A stretch of 64,000 nucleotides of DNA from Margaritispora aquatica (taxonomy: Eukaryota; Ascomycota; Leotiomycetes; Helotiales; Discinellaceae): positions 487,945-551,944 of the forward strand of contig VJWN01000025.1 in assembly GCA_007644065.1 (NCBI GenBank), written 5' to 3'. The first letter of the stretch is position 1. Every line of letters starts with the position of its first letter. A program made the translations under genes and the position numbers. Below are positions 55,564 through 64,000 of this stretch, piece after piece. The notes under the pieces were generated by a model. It ran no database searches. It was not told the DNA's origin and saw only the letters and a program-made list of their open reading frames with translations.

Positions 55564-58500
55564 CTATTTATTCTCCAAATCAATGGCTCCAAGTAAATCC
55601 GTTAGGTCGTGAATCGTTGCCTCATCAACTGCGACCTCAAATGCTGTCCTGCCCTTCGCATCCAGCGCATGAACATCAGCTCCAGCTTTCAAAAGTGCAA
55701 CAACAGATGACCGGAACCCAAAGTGCGCGGCGGCATGAAGAGCAGTGCCATAAAAGCCCCCTTTCAAATTTGGATCTGCTCCAATCTCGAGCAAGTACTG
55801 GATAACATTGAACCCTCCAGCTTGCGCTCTGGCTTGTAAGGGATTCCCGAATTTACCACCCTCAATATTTACATCCAATCCCTTTTCGAGTATCAACCTG
55901 ATTGCATTAACACTTCCACCTGCTGCAGCAGCTTGGAGGGCGTTTTCATATGGTTCTCCACAGTCATACGGATCTGCTCCTTTCTCCAGCAGGGAAGTCA
56001 ATAGATCAGTCGAGTAAAGCTGGGCTGCCGCCTGTAAGGGAGATCCATTCTTGCCAGTCTTGATGTTGATATCTGCGCCTTTTTCGACGAGCGCTCGTAT
56101 AGCATCCCCCTCAAGCGCCTCGGCTGCACACTGAATCGGTGTCCCGTGTTCTTTTCCTGGGGCATTGACATCAAATCCTAAATCAATAAGGAAATTAATC
56201 ATCTCACAGTTGCCATTTTGCGCGGCGCAATGTAGGAGACCTCTAAATTCGTCGTCCTCAACGTGGATGTTGGCTCCATTATCGATTAAATGCTTGACCA
56301 TATTCAGGTGACCCTGCATTGCAGCGGAGAGGATGGGGTAGCTATATCCTCCACCTTTGACGTTGATATCTGCTCCGTGTTCGAGTAAGAGTGTCACTGC
56401 TTCTACATTGCCTGTACCAGCCGCTTGTTCCAGGGGGGTTGATCCTCTTTCGTCAGCGGAGTTGACATTACCTCCGTTCTTTATCAAGAGCTTGAGATGG
56501 GGAATGCATTCAGGATACGAAGCAAACATATGTAGGACAGTAGACGAGGCATCATCAGTAGCATTGACATTGGCGCCATGCTCAATCAGCTTCTTCAGAA
56601 TGGGTTCAGTATCAGTATACCCGAGAGAAAATATAGCAGGTGGAAAGCCGCCGAAAGTAGAATTCACGTCTGCTCCTGCTTCAAGTAGCATGAGCATGAT
56701 ATCGGTATTCTGGAAAATAGTTGCACACCGAAGTGGGCCGCCTTGCTCATCAGAATAGGAGTTGGGATTTGCGCCCCGCTGAAGAAGCAGAGCGACAATC
56801 TTCAAATGACCTTTAATCGCAGCGCTTTCGAGGGCAGTTCCATAACCCTCTACCGCTGAGTTGATATCAGCTCCAGCGCCTAGGGCATGCTCAACAAAAA
56901 CTTCGTTTCCCATCATAGCGGCAACATGTAGCACTTTATCTAGCCCTGTAGATGCTAATTGTCTAAAGGATTCAAATACTAGTTGCAGAGCTAGCTTGTC
57001 ATCGCCAGATATTGCTCCTTCAAGGGTGCTGCTTGATACTTTGGCATCATACTTTAATAAGGTTTTTACTATGTCTCGATATCCTCTCTCAGCAGCCAGA
57101 CGAAGAGGTAGCCGTTCATCCTTCCCCAGGTTAGGGTCTGCACCCTTCTCCAGGAGATATTTGCAAACCGCCTTTTGACCTTCTGATGCAGCTACTGCTA
57201 AAGGTGTTCCACACATCTCTCTATCAGCATTGATATCAATCTTGTTTTCAATGAGAAGTTTTAAGATCTGTATATTCGATCCGGCTCCCTGCAAAGGATT
57301 TCCATTTTTCGAATTGGGATCAGCTCCATTATCAAGCAAGAGTTTGACCAGCTCTACGTTCCCAGTCGTGGCTGCTGTCGTCAAAATCGAGGGATCTATC
57401 CGATCGTCGTTTACATTTGCGCCGTTCTTGATCAACAGACTTGCAATCTCGATGTTTTCTGCGGATACTGCGCAAGCGAGAGCTGAATCATTATACCCGA
57501 GATACTCGTTAACAGAAGCACCCTTTTCAATCAACAGGCTAGCAACATCTTCTTTTTCAAGTTTGACTGCCGTGAATAGAGGCGGATTAAAACAGTCGCC
57601 TCCTTCGTTCGGATCGGCGCCGTTCGCCAGAAACAGGTTTACCATTGCAAGATCTCCATGCTCGACAGCGCAAGCAAAAGAATGCTCCTCGTACCCAGCC
57701 CTCAGATTCATGTTTGCACCATGCTCCAGGAGTAGTTGAACAAACGAAGTGTTTCCGGTAGATGCGGCGGCTCGTAGAGGTGTTCCGTATTCACCACCAT
57801 ACACATCAATCTCTGCCCCACGTCCCAGCAAAAGCGTAACAATATCTTCATCGCCTGCAACAATAGCCGAGTGAAGAATTGCTCCTTTTGAGGCAGCCTC
57901 TCCCAAGACGCTGGCGCCGTTCTCGAGGAGAAGCTTAACAATATCCAGATGTCCTTTTTCTGCCGCCACCCCAAGCGCAGTACCGTGATACAGTTGTTCG
58001 TTGTTGGGAGTCGCAATGACACGAAACCCTCCATAATCTTCTATAATCGGCTCATCGCAATGAAATCCACCTCCCAAATCAGGGTCAGCTCCATGTTCTA
58101 ACAGAATACGAACAATTTCGACATGGTTTTTGTACGAAGCGGCATAGATTGCGTTGCCGTTCGGGCCACCAGTGGAGTCCGGGATGGTACCTTTTTCAAG
58201 TAATAGCTTGACAATATCTACCTCTCCAGTTGCGGACGCCGCGCATAGCGCTTGTTGACCTCCAGTTTTGATATCAGCACTACTGTCAATGAGTTGTCGC
58301 AATATCTCTTCTCGTCCCATTGTAGCAGCAACAGCCAGTGCGTCCCCCTTTCCTTCCACAAACTGATTGACATCAACCCCATTTTCAAGGAGATAAGTAA
58401 TCATTTCCTCATCCTCTCTTTCAATTGCTGCACAAAGAGCATCGCCTGACTTCGTTGAAGATAGTTTTGCGCCTCTCGAAACTAGGAGGTTAAAGACTTC

Positions 58501-61314
58501 AGTAGAGCCGGCAATGATGGCTGCATTGAGGGCACCTCCACGTGCATGATTTGATTCTACACTTGCACCATGATCAAGCAGCAGCTCCACGATATCTTGA
58601 TATGATCTTTCTGCAGCAAGGAATAAAGATTCATTCTCGTTCTCTTGAACTTTTGCTCCATTTTCAATCAACGCATTGATCATTTCCTCTTTGCTCAATT
58701 GGACTGCAAGATTGAAGGCATCTTGAATTTGCTTAGGAGCAATTAGTTTGGCAGCCTCTAGAGTTTCTAATAGACGAGGTAGATCTCCAGATACTACGGA
58801 ATCGGACAATAGAAGCTCAAAATCGCTTGGAATCAAAGTCGCACCATGCTCAACCAGGAGATCTGCAATTTCCTGATGGCCTGCCTGCATTGCCGCAACA
58901 AGAGCAGTGCATTGCGAATCCCCCCGGGCACCTACATTTGCCTTGTACTTTAACAACAATTGAACGATTTCGAGATGCCCAGCTTCTGAAGCAGCAAACA
59001 AAGCATCGCCGTAAGGTTCGACATAGGCATTTACATCGGCTCCTCTTGATAGCAAAAGATCTACCAGCTTAATATTATTTTCGCGGGCTGCTACCATGGC
59101 AACTGGCTGCTCCAGCATATCAGCCAATTTGATGTCTGCACCGTTATCCAGTAAGAGCTGTGTAATTTCCAAGCTTTGGTGCTCGACTGCCGTATTCAAA
59201 GCACAAGTGCCCCAGGTCTTAGTGTTTGGGTCCAGTCCTTTGTTAAGGAATAACTTCACTAAATCGATACTTCCTGCTTCAATAGCACCGAGTAGGGGAT
59301 TGGAACATGAACCGTATTCAATCCGGGCTTTGATTCCGTTATCTAGAAGGAGCTGTACCATGGTGACTTTGCCAGTCTCAGCAGCGGCAATCATAAGGTC
59401 GTCCTCCAGCGGCGAGATTCGAGCATCGTTAAGAAGAAAGTAACTGGCTGAATCCACATGACCGCCTTTGACAGCCGCTAGGAGAGGGTTATATTCCACT
59501 CCGTCGCAGTTGAGATCGGCACCCTTATCCAAAAGCATTTTCGCGACGCCCAGATGCCCACCAGATGCAGCAGCATGTAATGGGGTTGCTCCTTCGTCCT
59601 CCAACCGGACAGAGGTGTCAGCTCCATGTTCGAGAAGAATCCTCACCAAGTCTTCATTCCCGGCCAAAGAAGCGATATATAGCGCGCTTCCATCGTCTTC
59701 ATGGCAGATATCGGCAGATACCCCAGCCTCAAGCAAAAGTTTGACAGCTGCAACCTGTCCCTCGCAGACTGCCGCAATGAATGCCAACTGCTTAGCCTCC
59801 AGTGAGAATTTATTCCCGCCTTTAACAAGTAGTAGCTTAAGTGTTGTCTCGTGGCCACTAATTGCTGCAACGCCTAAGGCTTGGGCATTAAGTCGAGCAC
59901 CATTCTCGATGAAAAACAACAATATCTCATCATAGCCATTGGCAACTGCGGTTATTATCGGATCTATATTTTCTCCGCATTCCATGTTCACGTTCGCTCC
60001 ATGCAAGATGAGATGTTTGATATCATCAAGGCGATTTAACGCTGTCGCGCAGCGGAGAACAGTATCCTGGGACTCGGATGTTGCGTTCACGTCAACTCCG
60101 AGCTTGAGCAATCTTTCAAACATAGCTGTTTGCTCTTCACCATCGTCCAGCATGATGGCTGGATACAAGATGCTTGGATAATAGCCTCCTGTATGCTTGA
60201 CATCTGCGCCACGCTCAAGCAGGAGCTCAAAGATATCAAAATGAGAATGTGTAAGAGAAGTTTCGAGAACGGTAGGTAAAGAACCACAGTCGATGTTGAC
60301 ATCAGCGCCGTGATTGAGCAGTTCTCTGATGATTTCAATATTTCCTCCCTCGGCAGCGATTCTGAGAGCACAGTCACATCCGGAGTCTTGTGCATCAACA
60401 TCTGCACCATTTTCGAGCAACAATGTGACACATTCGAGTTTCCCTTCCTGGGCTGCTACTTGCAGCGCATTCACCCCGTCAGAATCATGTGCATTCACAT
60501 CTGCGCCTTCTTGAAGAAGAAACTCAATCATTCGAGCTTGGCCATGGCTGGCAGCAACACGAACTGGGCCAGAGTAGTAGTACCCCTCACCGGGATTGAT
60601 ATCTGCACCCTGATCAAGCAGGAACCGTGCGATCTCGACGTTTCCACCTCGTGCAGCTGCATCTAAAGCAAAGGGGACACTTTCGGAATGTGCATTGATA
60701 TCAGCTCCCTTCTCTAGAAGAAACTTGACAGCATCTAGATGACCTGTGCCACAAGCAGCTCGGAGTGCATTGTCCCACTCTCCTCCGCCTTGCTGGATAT
60801 CTGCTCCGTGTTCGAGAAGCGTTTGGATAATGTCGATAAATCCATGACAGGCCGCTGCTTGTAAGGCAGACCCGTAGTCACCACCACTCGCATTTATATC
60901 AGCCCCTTTCTCTATAAGGAGCTTTACAATATCATTGTATCCCTTCCTAGCAGCCACCAAAAGAGGTGTTTCTTTTGGTTGTTCGATATTCTCTCCGAGA
61001 GTACTGGTCTCCACTTCGACCTCTTCCTCTTCTTTCAAACTACCAATAGTTTCTAAGACTTCCTCGTCGGTATGGAGTCCGTTGAGCAAATTCCTATCAA
61101 AGTCTCTTCTACGCACTTCCAGTTCGGCAGTTTTCTCCAAAAGAGAAATTATTAGATCCTTTCTTCCATTTGATGAAGCATAAAAAAGTGGCGGGCCAGC
61201 ATAATCAATATCATTATGCTCTGGTTGTTGAGATTATTAGCCAGGAAATCGAAAGGGTGTCTCTAATTTACCTTCATCCGAGATTACTCCGCCTTCAAGA
61301 CCTGTGACATCCAT
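55564..61314 (-). CDS. Giant ankyrin-repeat protein
   Basis: Two exons: 61272-61314 and 55564-61220, 1,899 residues. A short lead (MDVTGLEGGVISDE) includes one ankyrin-like unit at about residues 23-51, then an acidic spacer (about 70-95). From about residue 96 to near the C-terminus the protein is an unbroken array of roughly fifty 33-residue ankyrin repeats (pattern TPLxAAxxxGHxxIVxLLLExGADxN), many of the fungal GG-x-YG-ALQAA type. I see no NACHT, kinase, nuclease, membrane or other effector domain. Ankyrin arrays bind proteins; in fungi such repeats often form the sensor part of NLR-like proteins. The frame is intact over 5.6 kb although AT-rich sequence flanks it on both sides. The first exon is inferred from a good splice site and a clean ATG; a farther N-terminal domain cannot be excluded. 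Confidence 0.85.
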
Positions 61315-64000
61315 GGTAGTAAATTCCTGGGAGACAGAAGGGTAAATTATTCAGTAACGCAAATACCCATATCAGCTCTACAAAGGTATTGGTGTACAAG
61401 ATAAGGTTATAAGGATTTCAGAAAACCCAGATAATGTTATTGAAATTGAAACGTGTTAGCTCAGCTGAATATCAAAACCGCCAAAACATTGGCATTTTCA
61501 GCCGCGGCTGGAAAAACTACTGTTTTTGGTCGCCAAGGTATGTAAGGCAAGAAATAGCTGTTGATTCCCCACATCTCCCTTGAAAGATAACTGACTAAGT
61601 TATACGGAGGTACAGCCGTTCAGTTTTACAACCTAGGACAGGGGGTCTAAACGCTATGCGAGATTTCAGCCCTTCACAGCTTTTGTAAACTTAACTAAAA
61701 ACGTTTATTTCAAAACTAGAATAATCTTTATAAGAAGTACCATATACTTACTGGATTTATTGGTTTTTTTATCTATTGGGTTTACGTTGCGAGGGGGTTA
61801 TTTTCAAATCCCTACTAGCGCTATTATAATACTTAATCGTTATATCTTTGTATAACGTTAATACGTAGTACTTAGTTATAATTTTAAGTTCCAAATTATT
61901 AAGGCTGTAGGCTAACTATACTCTTAATACAGAGGACTATTACGACTAAAGTATAACGACCCTATCGCTAGTTTTAGAGTAAAAGGTAAGGATTTAAAGT
62001 ATAGTAGATTAAAACGTATTTAATCCTAGGTATATTACTAATAAATATAAATTACTACTTAAAGTTAAGTATAAAGCTTCTATCTAAAAAAAACCTATTT
62101 ACTTATATAGAATCTTCGTTCTTTTAAAAGCGCTAGACTTGTAATAGCCGGTCTATCTATGTAATTCGCTAACTATCTAGTTTTAGGATTAAACAAGGGT
62201 TAAGTATAGAACTAGGAGTAAGACTAGAGTTACTAGTAAATAGATAGTATTTACTATCTTAAGTTAAGTATAAAGCTCTTAAACTAATAAGACTATCTAC
62301 TCGTTATATAAAACCTTTGTTCTCTTAGATTATACTAATTATATAGATTATAACTATAATCGTACTAATCATAGTAATCCGAGTTATATAACTTCTTAGA
62401 TTATACCGATTATAGTCGCTAAGACTATAATCCGACTAATCTATTCCCTATAGCTTCTCTGTATAGCCTCAGGCCGCCGTGCCTCAGGCTGCCGAGCCTT
62501 AGGGCTATAGGTCAAGTAAGTCGTAACACTATTCCCCCTCTAGCCTAGTGTTATCCCGACGTTAAATATAGATATAAAATATTATATAAGAAATAAAACT
62601 ATCCTTCTTTAATATATTAACTATACTTAAAGCTTATATTACTAAAAACCGAATTCTTTTATTTAAACGAATTAAAGCTTTAAATTAAACTATAACGCTT
62701 TATTCTTAATACGAAAAGCGTTACCTTACTTGTTTAGTAGCCGAGGGTTCGATCCGTTATACTTAGTATATACAAGCTAGAAAGTTAACGAAATATAATA
62801 TATATAGTCCTTCTCTTACTAAGTAAAAGAATTTAGAGAAAAAAGAAAAAAAGTTAACTTTTAAGTAAAAAGCTATATAGAAAGAGTAATAGACGTTGTT
62901 TATTTACTTTTAAGAGATATAGTTAAAACTTCTAAGGTTAAATAAGTAAAAGAAAATGTTTAGAAGTTATATAGCTAAAATACTACGTCGAGGGTTAAAG
63001 TCTTTAAACGAGTTAGATACTATAGAGAAAACTAAGCGTCTTACTATAGAGAATCCGTCTATAGTAAAGGACGTTCTTCTTACTTTTAATTCTTTTAAGC
63101 CTAGTTCTTATAACGTAATAAACATAGCGACGATCGAGTCTTTGTCTAGAATCTTTAATCCTTTTTGTGAGGTTCGCTTGGTAAGGTGGTAAGAATTAGT
63201 ATTATAGAAATTATAATCTTATTAAAACTTCTCTTTACTTCTACTAAGTTACTCCTAACTCCTATTTATATACGAAAAATAAGGTAACCGGATACTAGTT
63301 AGAGATATAGCCGATAGGTCTATAACTCTTTTATTATTTAACGTCTCTATTATACCTATACTACATAACCTATACTACTTATATACTATTCTTAATATTA
63401 TTCTCCTTTTAGACTCGTACCTTTATAAGTTAATAATAGTAGTATTCCTATTAATAGTAATACTATAATAGTAGCGTTAACTATTTTTTTTTACTTTTTC
63501 TTATATATAAATAATATTTTAGATATAATACTAACTCCTTACTATTATAGATCCCTTAAGTAAAACTACTATAATAGTATATAAACTCTTTTTTATAGTT
63601 TAAATAGCTTACTATTATAAGCTTTATATTAAAGTTATTATAATAGTAGATTAGTTAAAATAGTATATAAATAACTTCTTATACTTAAATTAATTTAATC
63701 TTTTATTATATTAATTACTAATTCTATTACTACTATTATTATAACTCTACTACTACTACTATAAGCTTCTCTACTACTTATTTATTATATTTTTATTCTT
63801 TTTATACTTACTATATAAAACTAGTTTTTATTAATATATATTATATTTATAAATTTAATAAAAGAATTTTGATTAAGTACTTTTATTATTATATATAAAA
63901 GTTTAATTATAACTAAATAATTACTATTTAAACCCTTTTTATCTACTCTCTATTCTAACTTTAATAGCTCCTTCGTTTTCTTTAGGTTTATATAAAAAAA
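61315..64000. other. AT-rich, TpA-dense compartment (likely mutated repeat)
   Basis: The first ~350 bp would include the ankyrin gene promoter. From about 61690 to the window end the sequence is dominated by A and T with dense TA steps and few CpA/TpG steps. That is the pattern left by repeat-induced point mutation. Short open frames such as 62956-63192 read as low-complexity and show no recognisable transposon domain. A GC-rich mini-array (62466-62509) stands out. I cannot name the parent element. Confidence 0.65.
62466..62509. repeat. Three ~15-bp GC-rich units inside AT-rich sequence
   Basis: Units GCCTCAGGCCGCCGT, GCCTCAGGCTGCCGA and GCCTTAGGGCTATA run head to tail. Each contains a palindrome-like GCCTNAGGC/G core. 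They contrast sharply with the flanking AT-rich sequence. Confidence 0.6.

Noticed and set aside
62745..62755. GGGTTCGATCC, resembling a tRNA B box
   Set aside because: No matching A box, no cloverleaf arms around it, and it lies in AT-rich mutated sequence. Chance or a remnant is more likely than a tRNA gene.
62956..63192. 78-codon open frame in the AT-rich right end
   Set aside because: Low-complexity Ser/Ile/Lys composition in RIP-like sequence; no transposase or reverse-transcriptase motif is visible.

Overview
The window is a 64-kb piece of a filamentous ascomycete nuclear genome (Pezizomycotina). Genes are split by short introns of about 45-80 nt with GT(A/G)xGT donors, CTAAC-like branch sites and AG acceptors, and they sit on both strands. 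The gene set (Ubp6, ARPC4, RCC1, Rec8, a Pkd2/FLC-type TRP channel, choline kinase, Pbs2-type MAPKK, Ubc13, Mtc5/WDR59, secreted rhamnogalacturonan hydrolase, C6 zinc-cluster factor) is typical of that group. A Leotiomycete (Helotiales-like) host is my best guess; that is an impression of protein style, not a measurement.

Layout. 1-30,300 is mostly conserved housekeeping sequence: a partial UBP6 (-), ARPC4 (+), RCC1 (-), REC8 (-), an unrecognised conserved-looking gene (-), a TRP-like channel (-), choline kinase (-), PBS2 MAPKK (-) and an auxin-efflux-carrier family transporter (+). Two large gene-free stretches lie at 12.8-18.2 kb and 24.4-28.4 kb. From 31 to 39 kb there is a small accessory group: a TRI12-type MFS pump, an MDR/quinone-type oxidoreductase and a divergently transcribed zinc-cluster regulator. 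Their shared promoter carries a repeated CGG(N4)CCG element. From 39 to 45 kb, UBC13 and the GATOR2/SEACAT subunit gene MTC5/WDR59 are divergent.

From 45.2 kb to the end the character changes. There are two decayed RING-IBR-type E3 ligase copies, one containing a 7-copy 13-bp repeat. Three related GNAT acetyltransferases flank a secreted GH28 rhamnogalacturonan hydrolase. Then come an NmrA-like pseudogene with four in-frame stops, an AT-rich block, one very large (1,899 aa) ankyrin-array gene, and about 2.3 kb of extremely AT/TpA-rich sequence that looks like a mutated (RIP-type) repeat compartment.

Gene models below were built by hand. For each complete spliced gene I checked that the exon lengths sum to a multiple of three. 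The most noteworthy observations are the duplicated CGGAAACCCG element between the C6 regulator and the oxidoreductase, an in-frame TGA at codon 11 of an otherwise intact REC8, the isolated giant ankyrin gene beside the AT-rich compartment, and the shared intron positions of the three GNAT genes. I found no clear new multi-gene system, CRISPR array, rRNA or confident tRNA.
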